Origin: an uncultured Bacteroides sp.
GTDB taxonomy: Bacteria; Bacteroidota; Bacteroidia; Bacteroidales; Bacteroidaceae
DNA length: 5,671 bases
Assembly (NCBI GenBank): GCA_900553815.1
Contig: USEY01000086.1
Location: forward strand, 1-5,671
Direction: 5' to 3'
Positions 1-5,671 of the stretch are shown in pieces; the stretch's first letter is position 1; every line of letters starts with the position of its first letter. The position numbers and the translations under genes were made by a program. The notes below the pieces were generated by a model. The model was not told the origin of the DNA and did not search any database. It worked only from the letters and a program-made list of their open reading frames with translations.

Positions 1-101
1 AAATCAGCTACTTGACCTATTTTATTCTGCTAAACTTTATTAATTAACTTATTTGCTATCAACGGATTAGCTATAAATTTAACGGAGTATTATTTAATTG
101 G
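1..101. other. AT-rich region downstream of the receptor gene
   Basis: The 101 bases beyond the receptor's final stop are strongly AT-rich. I found no clear terminator hairpin with a U run on the minus strand and no start of another gene, so whether the receptor is followed by further B12 transport genes cannot be judged from the window. Confidence 0.4.
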
Positions 102-563
102 TCAGAATGTATATTGTACAATGGCTTTGAAGTTGATGCCCGGCATCGGGTAGCATGCCACTACTTCGTATTGTTGGTTCAGTAAATTGTTTATTTCAAG
201 TGTCAGTTTCATGTCGCCTGCACGGAGAGGCAGGTTGCGTGAAATGGAAAAGTCGCTGGTATACCATGGTAGCTGGTAGTTGACAGGTAAGTTAGCTTGT
301 GAAGAATAGCGTTCTCCTGTGTAGATGAAACTGTAGCTTGCTTCCCACAATCGCCAGTTCAGGTTGGTGGCAGCCGAGCCGCTGTGCCAGGGTATGTAGG
401 GTATCTGGCCTCCATAGTATAGCTTGGACGGGTCGGTAAAGTCCTGTGCTTTCTGGTACGTGTAGTTCACTCGCGTAGTTAGCACAACTTCCCGTGTCGG
501 TTGCCAGTCGGTCTGCATGGCAATATCTATTCCCCGTATTTCTACTTTACCGAGGTTGACCAT
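102..563 (-). CDS. BtuB-like receptor, C-terminal barrel fragment downstream of the UGA
   Basis: This 153-codon open stretch encodes the last strands of the receptor barrel and not an independent protein. It begins at an internal Met two codons after the premature stop and in the same frame. It contains the conserved closing motifs of TonB-dependent receptors: NLGKVEIRGIDIAM near the start, TTRVNYTYQKAQDFT, then LEINNLLNQQYEVVACYPMPGINF and a final YTF ending in Phe. There is no signal peptide, so even if ribosomes restarted at ATG 561-563 the product would remain in the cytoplasm. I read it as the lost tail of the gene above. Restart is physically possible because stop and Met are only three bases apart, but the sequence gives no sign that it is used. 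Confidence 0.8.
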   Translation of the reverse strand: MVNLGKVEIRGIDIAMQTDWQPTREVVLTTRVNYTYQKAQDFTDPSKLYYGGQIPYIPWHSGSAATNLNWRLWEASYSFIYTGERYSSQANLPVNYQLPWYTSDFSISRNLPLRAGDMKLTLEINNLLNQQYEVVACYPMPGINFKAIVQYTF

Positions 564-566
564 GGT

Positions 567-2108
567 TCATCGGAAAAAATTGGATGTAGGGGTAGCCACT
601 ATCTTATTTTCTACTTCGTTGTAGTAGATGTCGGCCTGAACTTCCAGATGCCGGAGCCAGGTCTGTGGAAATCTTTTTCCGTATGTCACACCTATATTAT
701 ACTGATTGGTATATTCCGGTTTCAGATTGATGTTGCCAATAAAGGTATAATAGAGGTCGTTCAAGGTTGGCATGCGGAAAATACGTTTGTAGAAAGCACG
801 CAGATGCAAGTCGTGGCACTTGAATGGTTGCCACGAAATAATAGCTGTAGGTGTCCATTCCATTTTGTTGCCTGCAGCGGTCGTATCCGAAGCTACATTG
901 TCGTGTACGAAGGTGGCCAAAAGGCTGGCCTGCATCTTTAGCCGTCCCAGATGTAGGGAGGTGGCAGCGGCAGCCAGCAGGGTGTGGCGGCGAGGATAAG
1001 CAAAATCCTTAAGGTCCGCATTCAGCAGATTGAACTGGTAGTCTGCTGACAGGCTGACATCCCATGAAGGAAGCAGACTGTAACGTTGTGCTACGGATAG
1101 GTATGCCTCTTGTTGCCGATAATGATTATTGATGTACATCAGGGCTTCATCTTGCCGCGGATCGGCCAGATAATGCAGATAGTCGTACGCATATTTACTG
1201 TTTATCATCAGGCTGTAACGCTCGGAAAAATCCTTCCGGAGCGAGCCTTGTATGAAGAAATTGGTATCCCATTGCCTGTCCTCATGCGAAAACTTATTTC
1301 GTACTACAGCGCCTGGATATCCACGTTCGGAATGGTATAGGTAGGCTTTGGCCTTCCACTGTCCCAGAGGTAGCTTGCCGAACCATCCATTCTCAATTCG
1401 TAGGGCATTGACATCGCCATTGCGGCGAACGGCAGTGGTGTCGTAACCTTCTTCTACCCGATAGGTAAATTTATAGCGTCCGGTAGTATACATGTATTCG
1501 CCGCTGAGCGACATGTTCACTTTCTCATTCACTTTCTGTTCCCAGAGCAATGCTGGGTTGACGGTGCCGAAAGAGCCAGTTTTGAAGGTCGCTTTTATGC
1601 GGTGAGTCTCGTTTTCTTCGAATTTCGGAATCCGTGACTGCAAGTAGATGGAGCCAGCCGACCCAAAATCTTTGGCAGGTTGAAAAATAGCGCTTTTCTG
1701 TCCATTATACAAAGTGATACTCTCCATGTTATCCAGCGAAAAACGTCCCAAGTCTACTGTTCCGTTTTGCGCATTACCCAGTTCAATACCGTCATAGAAT
1801 ACACCTACATGATTAGTTCCCATGCTGCGTATGTTTACAGTCTTTAGACCGCCTACACCACCGTAGTCTTTGATTTGTACCCCTGAGAAATAACGCAATG
1901 CATCGGCCACATTGTGTGAGCTCAGTCTATGCAATTGTTCGCCATGCAACTGCTGTACGGGGATGACTTCCTTGTGTATAGCATTGGCTGTCACAAGAAC
2001 TTCATCCAGGTGTTGCAGACTGTCCAGCCTGCTTTGAGCATGTATGAACCCAATGCGGCTTACAGTGGTACAAAAAAACACGGCAGTCAAAATGATTCGT
2101 CTGCCCAT
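567..2108 (-). CDS. btuB: BtuB-like TonB-dependent receptor, N-terminal part (signal peptide, plug, most of barrel)
   Basis: This 513-residue frame carries the export signal and the gate of a TonB-dependent outer-membrane receptor, predicted to import vitamin B12 using energy from TonB-ExbBD. Residues 1-25 form a signal peptide (basic MGRR start, hydrophobic core, cleavage likely after HAQ). LDEVLVTA at 34-41 is a typical TonB box. Residues about 45-158 are the plug, with VNIRSMGTNHVGVFYDGIELG and a following GSAGSIYLQS segment characteristic of the family. From about 165 onward the alternating aromatic and polar pattern of barrel strands is clear. There is no N-terminal carboxypeptidase-like extension, so it is BtuB-like and not SusC-like. 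The first ATG places the signal peptide correctly. The frame ends early at TGA 567-569, so roughly the last 155 residues and the C-terminal Phe used for barrel assembly are missing. Alternative: another corrinoid-regulated receptor with a related ligand. Confidence 0.85.
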   Translation of the reverse strand: MGRRIILTAVFFCTTVSRIGFIHAQSRLDSLQHLDEVLVTANAIHKEVIPVQQLHGEQLHRLSSHNVADALRYFSGVQIKDYGGVGGLKTVNIRSMGTNHVGVFYDGIELGNAQNGTVDLGRFSLDNMESITLYNGQKSAIFQPAKDFGSAGSIYLQSRIPKFEENETHRIKATFKTGSFGTVNPALLWEQKVNEKVNMSLSGEYMYTTGRYKFTYRVEEGYDTTAVRRNGDVNALRIENGWFGKLPLGQWKAKAYLYHSERGYPGAVVRNKFSHEDRQWDTNFFIQGSLRKDFSERYSLMINSKYAYDYLHYLADPRQDEALMYINNHYRQQEAYLSVAQRYSLLPSWDVSLSADYQFNLLNADLKDFAYPRRHTLLAAAATSLHLGRLKMQASLLATFVHDNVASDTTAAGNKMEWTPTAIISWQPFKCHDLHLRAFYKRIFRMPTLNDLYYTFIGNINLKPEYTNQYNIGVTYGKRFPQTWLRHLEVQADIYYNEVENKIVATPTSNFFR

Positions 2109-2144
2109 TTTTTACCAAAATTATATGTATATAAAAATCGTATT

Positions 2145-2170
2145 GGCTTTCCTAACCCCAGAGGTTAGCC
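2145..2170 (-). promoter_or_regulatory. candidate riboswitch expression-platform hairpin
   Basis: Between the B12 box and the receptor start the RNA can fold CTAACC (2163-2168) against GGTTAG (2152-2157) with a five-base loop, with an outer GG/CC extension across a GAAAG bulge. The segment GTGGC (2168-2172), overlapping the first arm, is also complementary to GCCAC in the aptamer loop (2241-2245), so the two pairings would compete or combine as an L5-L13-type kissing contact. The hairpin ends about 43 bases before the ATG and is followed after a gap by only five U residues. Control could therefore be at translation or by termination, and the sequence does not settle which. Confidence 0.45.
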
Positions 2171-2180
2171 ACACATGAAT

Positions 2181-2357
2181 GATGGCAGGTCTTCTGACTG
2201 ACTCCCTTCTTGAAACCTTCCCAATGTAACCGTTACATCAGTGGCATAAGTAATTTCCAAGAAGTTGAAAATGGAGCTTCACAGCAGCGGGACTGTCCGG
2301 GATTTTCACCCGATTCCCTTTTAATTCGCTTACCCGAACGGACAAGTCGAAACCATT
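2181..2357 (-). promoter_or_regulatory. cobalamin (B12) riboswitch aptamer
   Basis: On the minus strand the RNA carries the B12 box (AGTCAGAAGACCTGCC, within 2184-2203) and the conserved core GGGAATCGGGTGAAAATCCC followed by the CAGTCCCGCTGCTGTGA segment (about 2278-2319). Helices can be drawn by eye. ATGG (2353-2356) pairs with CCAT (2182-2185) as P1, at the same place relative to the B12 box as in the E. coli btuB leader. CTTCTTGGAA (2255-2264) pairs with TTTCAAGAAG (2206-2215). The inverted repeat at 2224-2238 forms a hairpin, and the conserved ATGCCACTG loop segment lies at about 2239-2247. All conserved parts look intact. It is expected to lower expression of the downstream receptor when adenosylcobalamin or another cobalamin is plentiful. 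The class is secure; the exact 5' and 3' ends are approximate. Confidence 0.95.
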
Positions 2358-2364
2358 TCGAAGG

Positions 2365-2372
2365 CAAAGATA
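2365..2372 (-). promoter_or_regulatory. Bacteroidetes-type -7 promoter box for the receptor gene
   Basis: The minus strand reads TATCTTTG, an exact match to the Bacteroidetes -7 consensus TAnnTTTG. It ends about eight bases before the first aptamer helix, so transcription would start close to 2358-2361, just where the riboswitch begins. No good TTTG -33 element is seen at the usual 19-21 base spacing; that stretch is AT-rich (TAAACGAC then T and A runs). The position immediately upstream of a riboswitch is the main support. Confidence 0.65.
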
Positions 2373-2494
2373 ATAAAAAACGGAGATATATAGTCGTTTA
2401 AGACTTTTTTTTAGATAGAAGTTATATAGAGTGAGAACCGGGAAAGTGGAGAAGAGTCAGTATTATGACAACTTATAGGCGTCGGCGTTTAATT
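2373..2494. other. intergenic spacer without a recognisable gene
   Basis: This AT-rich stretch lies between the korAB terminator and the receptor promoter. It should hold the upstream promoter region of the receptor. I see no open frame with coding character, no tRNA-like fold and no clear operator. Confidence 0.5.
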
Positions 2495-2562
2495 AAATAA
2501 AAAAAGTGTGCCAAAAGATGTTTTGCCGTATGAGTATTACGGCCTGTCTTTGGCACACTTTT
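2495..2562 (-). terminator. compound intrinsic terminator after korAB
   Basis: A near-perfect 15-bp stem is formed by 2502-2517 and 2548-2562 (AAAAGTGTGCCAAAG, with one bulged base). The enclosed 30-base loop contains a second hairpin, GCCGTA (2525-2530) against TACGGC (2538-2543). On the minus strand the outer stem is followed at once by seven U residues and then AUUU, the form of a strong Rho-independent terminator. It lies about 45 bases after the korB stop, so it ends the korAB transcript and insulates the B12 receptor unit. In the plus direction only four U residues follow, so it is mainly a one-way terminator. Confidence 0.85.
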
Positions 2563-2605
2563 ATCAGAATGTATAAAGAAACTCTTTTATTAAAAGAATC
2601 CTTTT

Positions 2606-3610
2606 TTACTTCACTTCCCAAGTATCATTGGTCATCAGCAGTTCCTCGAAGTTATGGTATTTCTTCTTTTCGCTGACTTCCTCAATCTGTGCATGTACTG
2701 CCTCGTCGTAGGTCGGAGCTTCCACATCTCGAATAACACCGAGGGCGATGGGGAAGTCGGGGCCTTCCATCAAGGCCAGCTTCAGTTGCAGCGTGTTGTC
2801 CATACAGTGAGCGTCGTGCACCAGGATGTCTTTTTCCGTAATGCCGTTTTCACCCAGTTTCACTACCTTCAGTCCGAAGCCTTCCTGCATCAGTCCGAAC
2901 TCGTTGTTCTCACCGAAGAGCATCGGTTTGCCGTGTTCCAGATAAATGGCGTTCTTGGCGCGTCCTTCCTTCTTGTATACGGAGTCGTGCGTGCCGTCAT
3001 TGAAGATAACACAGTTTTGCAGGATTTCGCATACGGCGGCACCCTTATGATGATAAGCAGCTTTCAGTATTTCTACCGTGCCGGCTGCATCGGTGGCAAC
3101 GGCGCGTGCAAAGAAGCGGCCGCGTGCGCCAAAGCAGAGCTCTGCCGGATGGAAGGGGTCTTCCACCGTACCGTAGGGCGACGACTTGCTGACGAAGCCG
3201 CGGGGCGATGTCGGCGAGTACTGTCCTTTGGTCAGACCGTAGATGCGGTTGTTGAGCAGAATCATGTTGATGTCGATGTTACGTCTTACGGCATGGATAA
3301 AGTGGTTACCGCCGATAGCCAGTCCGTCACCGTCGCCCGAAATCTGCCAGATGCTCAGGTTGGGATTGGCCACCTTCGCACCGGTTGAAATGGCGGCTGC
3401 ACGGCCGTGGATGGTCTGCATGGCATACGTATTCATGTAATAAGGCAAGCGGCTGGAACAGCCGATACCTGAGATGACTGCCGTTTCCCAAGGAGCAACG
3501 CCTATTTCGGCCATTGCTTTGTGTAGTGAAGCCAGGAAGAAATGGTCACCGCAACCCGGACACCAGCGAGGTTGTCCTTTCTTGAAGTCTTTTGCTGTAT
3601 ATTGGTCCAT
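2606..3610 (-). CDS. korB: 2-oxoglutarate:ferredoxin oxidoreductase, beta subunit (TPP and 4Fe-4S)
   Basis: This is the catalytic beta subunit of a CoA-acylating 2-oxoacid:ferredoxin oxidoreductase in the cytoplasm. With KorA it converts 2-oxoglutarate, CoA and oxidised ferredoxin to succinyl-CoA, CO2 and reduced ferredoxin, or runs the reverse carboxylation. The full 334 residues are of normal length. WCPGCGDH at 16-23 supplies Cys17 and Cys20; with Cys51 (GIGCSSR) and Cys200 (LQNCVIFNDG) they make the four-Cys set that binds the single 4Fe-4S cluster in two-subunit enzymes. GDGD at 92-95 through NN at 120-121 is the thiamine diphosphate/Mg motif, followed by RIYGLTKGQYSPTSPRG, typical of KorB. 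There is no ferredoxin-like domain. The start is the first ATG, 45 bp after the korA stop, so the two are co-transcribed. A related 2-oxoacid (branched-chain or pyruvate) remains possible as substrate. Confidence 0.93.
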   Translation of the reverse strand: MDQYTAKDFKKGQPRWCPGCGDHFFLASLHKAMAEIGVAPWETAVISGIGCSSRLPYYMNTYAMQTIHGRAAAISTGAKVANPNLSIWQISGDGDGLAIGGNHFIHAVRRNIDINMILLNNRIYGLTKGQYSPTSPRGFVSKSSPYGTVEDPFHPAELCFGARGRFFARAVATDAAGTVEILKAAYHHKGAAVCEILQNCVIFNDGTHDSVYKKEGRAKNAIYLEHGKPMLFGENNEFGLMQEGFGLKVVKLGENGITEKDILVHDAHCMDNTLQLKLALMEGPDFPIALGVIRDVEAPTYDEAVHAQIEEVSEKKKYHNFEELLMTNDTWEVK

Positions 3611-3625
3611 GATATTATCTTTTTA

Positions 3626-3658
3626 AATGAAGAATTAAGAATGATGAATGAAGAATTA
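3626..3658. repeat. pair of 12-bp direct repeats in the korA-korB gap
   Basis: AATGAAGAATTA occurs at 3626-3637 and again at 3647-3658, with a related AAGAATGATG between them. The second copy includes the korA stop codon. The gap is otherwise an AT-rich spacer, and its minus-strand form (TAATTCTTCATT) gives the korB leader. I see no stable hairpin or separate promoter in it, and its function, if any, is unknown. Confidence 0.6.
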
Positions 3659-5500
3659 TTCGTTCTCTAAAAGTTGGCTGAAAGCATTAACCAGCTCGGC
3701 TACTACAAACGGCTGGCCTTTTACTTCGTTGAACTGATAGGGGGTAAAGTTGTCTATCTTCATGCGCAGGTAGGCAGCAAATTGTCCAAGGTTCTGTTCT
3801 GCCACAACCACTTTCTTGTACTTTTTCAATACAGCTTCCGTATTCTTGGGCAGCGGGTTGAGGTAGCTGAAGTGAGCCAGTGCCACTTTCTTGCCCATTT
3901 TGTTCAGGACCTCCATGGCCGAGTGCAAGTGGCCGTAAGTACCGCCAAAGCCTACTATCAGCAGGTCGGCGTCATCGGCACAGCCTTCTACTTTTACATC
4001 CGGCACAGGTATCTTGGCAACCTTTTCGGCACGCAGGTGGCACATCAGGTTGTGGTTTTCAGGGTCAGTAGAAATGGCGCCTGTATTGCTGTCCTTCTCC
4101 AGACCGCCCAGAATGTGCATATAGCCTTCTTGTCCGGGAATAGCCCAGTAGCGTACACCGGTTTCCGCGTTACGGCGGTAAGGCGTATAGTTGTCCTTCA
4201 TTTCAGGAGTTACGTAAGGAGGATTGATAGCCGGATATTCAGCCAGCTTGGGCAGCTTCCAGGCACCGGAACCGTTGGCTACGAAACCGTCGGTCAGCAG
4301 TACTACCGGAGTCATGTGTTCCAGGGCTATCTTGCAGGCCATGTAAGCGGCATCAAAACAGTTGGTTGGCGACGTGGCGGCAATCACCGGCATGGGGCTT
4401 TCACCGTTGCGGCCAAACAGAGCCTGCAACAGGTCGGTCTGTTCCGACTTGGTAGGCAGACCCGTAGAAGGACCACCGCGTTGTACGTCGAGCACTACGA
4501 GGGGAAGTTCGGTAATGACAGCCAGGTTCATGGCTTCCGATTTCAGGCAGACACCGGGACCCGATGTAGAAGTCACGGCCAGTGCACCGGCAAAAGAAGC
4601 ACCGATGGCAGTGGCGCAGCCCGAAATCTCGTCTTCACACTGTACGGTCATGACGCCCAGCGATTTGTGCTTGGACAGTTCGTGCAGCACGTCGGTAGCC
4701 GGGGTGATGGGGTAAGAACCCAGAAACAGCTTCAGGCCGGCCTTTTCGGCAGCGGCAATGAATCCGTAAGCTGTTGCTTTGTTACCCGTGATGTCCATGT
4801 AGCGTCCGGGAACGCTTGTCTTACTTTCTATCTTGCTGGTTGTCGAAGCGTGTGTGTTGTGTCCGTAGTCATATCCGGCATGGATAACGCGGATATTGGC
4901 CTCGGCCACAGCCGGCTTCTTGGCAAATTTTTCGCGGAGGAAATCTTCGGCAATCTTCAGGTCGCGGTTATAGAGCCAGCACACCAAGCCTACGGCAAAC
5001 ATGTTGCGGCACTTCAGCATCGACTTGTTGTCCATACCCGTGTCGGCCAGGCAGTCCTTCACCATTTGCGAGATGGGGGCGGCAATCACTTCCTGTTTGA
5101 TACCCATTTCTTCAATGGGGTTGTCCGTTTTGAACGCGGCCTTTTCCAGGTCCGATTTTTGGAAAGCATCAGTATCAATAATGATGCAGGCAGTTGATTT
5201 AGCAAACTTGTATTGGGTTTTCAGAGCAGCGGCATTCATTGCAATCAGAACGTCGCATTTGTCGCCCGGTGTATAAACCTTGTCAGCACCAATGTGTACT
5301 TGGAAACCGGAAACACCTGTCAGTGAGCCTTGCGGGGCACGGATGTCTGCCGGATAGTCGGGGAAGGTACTGATGTCGTTTCCCACCGTAGCCGAAACTG
5401 TTGAGAAGATGTTGCCGGCGAGCTGCATTCCGTCGCCGGAGTCACCTGAGAAGCGGACTACCACCTCTTCCAGGTCTTTGACCATCATGTCGTTTGCCAT
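3656..5500 (-). CDS. korA: 2-oxoglutarate:ferredoxin oxidoreductase, alpha subunit (fused gamma-alpha)
   Basis: This is the large subunit of the KorAB enzyme, 614 residues, the usual size for the fused form. Residues about 12-205 are the gamma domain, opening with VVRFSGDSGDGMQLAGNIF and continuing with the FPDYPADIRAPQGSLTGVSGFQVHIG segment; this domain helps bind CoA. After a linker (about 210-240), residues about 242-480 form the pyrimidine-binding alpha domain, with YPITPAT at 263-269, the catalytic-type Glu region CEDEISG at 288-294, and RGGPSTGLPTKSEQTDL at 341-357, whose Arg341 matches the substrate-contacting Arg of characterised enzymes. Residues about 510-610 form the C-terminal domain. 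No break or missing motif is seen. ATG at 5500 is chosen as the first Met; Met5 or Met6 would also keep the whole domain. It is the first gene in the window's kor unit. In anaerobic Bacteroidetes this reaction connects succinyl-CoA and 2-oxoglutarate for glutamate synthesis or ferredoxin reduction. Confidence 0.93.
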   Translation of the reverse strand: MANDMMVKDLEEVVVRFSGDSGDGMQLAGNIFSTVSATVGNDISTFPDYPADIRAPQGSLTGVSGFQVHIGADKVYTPGDKCDVLIAMNAAALKTQYKFAKSTACIIIDTDAFQKSDLEKAAFKTDNPIEEMGIKQEVIAAPISQMVKDCLADTGMDNKSMLKCRNMFAVGLVCWLYNRDLKIAEDFLREKFAKKPAVAEANIRVIHAGYDYGHNTHASTTSKIESKTSVPGRYMDITGNKATAYGFIAAAEKAGLKLFLGSYPITPATDVLHELSKHKSLGVMTVQCEDEISGCATAIGASFAGALAVTSTSGPGVCLKSEAMNLAVITELPLVVLDVQRGGPSTGLPTKSEQTDLLQALFGRNGESPMPVIAATSPTNCFDAAYMACKIALEHMTPVVLLTDGFVANGSGAWKLPKLAEYPAINPPYVTPEMKDNYTPYRRNAETGVRYWAIPGQEGYMHILGGLEKDSNTGAISTDPENHNLMCHLRAEKVAKIPVPDVKVEGCADDADLLIVGFGGTYGHLHSAMEVLNKMGKKVALAHFSYLNPLPKNTEAVLKKYKKVVVAEQNLGQFAAYLRMKIDNFTPYQFNEVKGQPFVVAELVNAFSQLLENE

Positions 5501-5671
5501 AATTTAGATTACTTGTTAATTACTATTTATGTTTCGCATGTAATATTTCATTGGAAGTTAAGAAGTTATAGAAGGTATCACTCCGCTTTGCTCTGTTAGA
5601 AGTTAGAGCCGATAGCCTTGCAAAAGAGGAAACTGGCAGTAACAAGTCTATTGACTTTTAACTCCTAAGCC
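5501..5671 (-). other. upstream region of korA with short GAAGTTA repeats
   Basis: These 171 bases precede korA and should include its leader and perhaps its promoter. The last bases before the ATG are AT-rich with no Shine-Dalgarno sequence, as is common in Bacteroidetes. The heptamer GAAGTTA occurs three times on the plus strand (5554-5560, 5562-5568, 5599-5605). No convincing promoter was found; the best -7 resemblance, TAGACTTG at 5643-5650 on the minus strand, has one mismatch and no partner. No coding frame is evident. Confidence 0.4.

Larger units (their letters stand above)
102..2108 (-). pseudogene. btuB-like TonB-dependent cobalamin receptor, interrupted by one in-frame UGA
   Basis: Read as one frame from ATG at 2108 to the TGA at 102-104, this is a 668-codon gene of normal size for a BtuB-type outer-membrane receptor. 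It has a signal peptide, TonB box, plug and full 22-strand-type barrel ending in the aromatic C-terminal residues YTF. The only defect seen is codon 514 (567-569), which is TGA. The downstream segment continues in exactly the same frame (CGA TGA ACC ATG), so this is a nonsense change and not a frameshift. The local pattern F-R-stop-T-M-V-N-L-G-K-V-E-I-R-G fits the barrel motif F-x-W-T in which Trp (TGG) is usual, so a single G-to-A change in the coding strand (C-to-T at 567) would explain it. The terminal codon of the same gene is also TGA, which argues against UGA being read as sense here. A sequencing error cannot be excluded. The cobalamin riboswitch upstream supports B12 or a related corrinoid as substrate. 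Confidence 0.8.

Noticed and set aside
567..569. UGA recoding (Trp or selenocysteine) as a genuine decoding event
   Set aside because: The receptor's own terminal codon is UGA, other Trp codons are UGG, receptors of this family are not selenoproteins, and no recoding hairpin was evident just downstream.
501..941. A 146-codon plus-strand frame across the receptor break
   Set aside because: Antisense to the receptor barrel on both sides of the stop; its composition shows no protein-like pattern, so it does not explain the interruption.
102..2108. Frameshift or phase-variable switch as the cause of the split receptor
   Set aside because: Both pieces are in one frame, and there is no homopolymer slip, invertible repeat or tandem repeat at the junction.
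2210..2401. A 63-codon plus-strand frame in the leader region
   Set aside because: It overlaps the cobalamin riboswitch completely, and the conserved RNA elements explain the sequence.
2654..3388. A 244-codon open frame on the plus strand opposite korB
   Set aside because: Antisense to conserved KorB motifs, no family resemblance and no promoter or leader of its own.
3674..5197. A 507-codon open frame on the plus strand opposite korA
   Set aside because: It lies wholly antisense to a gene with clear family motifs, has no recognisable domain, and is Val/Gln/Gly/His-rich as expected from reading the reverse of biased codons. It is a shadow.
102..5500. A joint operon of korAB and the B12 receptor
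   Set aside because: A strong terminator after korB and a separate promoter with riboswitch before the receptor indicate two independent units.
5643..5650. TAGACTTG as a korA -7 promoter box
   Set aside because: One mismatch to TAnnTTTG, no TTTG element at the right spacing, and about 140 bases from the start codon; too weak to call.

Overview
The window looks like a stretch of a Bacteroides-type (Bacteroidales) chromosome. The evidence is a cobalamin-riboswitch-controlled TonB-dependent receptor with the short signal-peptide/TonB-box/plug layout of BtuB, a Bacteroidetes-style -7 promoter box (TAnnTTTG), AT-rich leaders without clear Shine-Dalgarno sequences, and a two-subunit 2-oxoacid:ferredoxin oxidoreductase with a fused gamma-alpha chain. 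This is inferred from sequence character; the species cannot be named from the window alone. All genes are on the minus strand, so transcription runs from right to left.

Right half (about 2600-5500): korA (gamma and alpha domains fused, 614 aa) followed 45 bp later by korB (TPP and 4Fe-4S subunit, 334 aa). Together they form a complete two-subunit 2-oxoglutarate-type ferredoxin oxidoreductase linking 2-oxoglutarate, CoA and ferredoxin to succinyl-CoA and CO2. The unit ends in a strong compound intrinsic terminator (about 2495-2562), which separates it from the next gene.

Left half (about 102-2372): a separate vitamin B12 uptake unit. A -7 promoter box at 2365-2372 leads directly into a well-preserved cobalamin riboswitch aptamer (about 2181-2357), a candidate switching hairpin (about 2145-2170), and a BtuB-like outer-membrane receptor. 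The receptor gene is interrupted by one in-frame UGA codon (567-569) where the surrounding sequence suggests a Trp codon. The rest of the 668-codon reading frame, on both sides, is intact. As written, the product would be a 513-residue barrel lacking its last ~155 residues, including the terminal Phe, so the gene is probably a very recent pseudogene, a strain-level null allele or a base-call error.

No clearly new biological system is visible. The most interesting points are the single-codon break in an otherwise intact, still riboswitch-equipped receptor, and the details of its leader RNA. The two units share a strand but are insulated by the terminator, so adjacency alone is not evidence that they work together.
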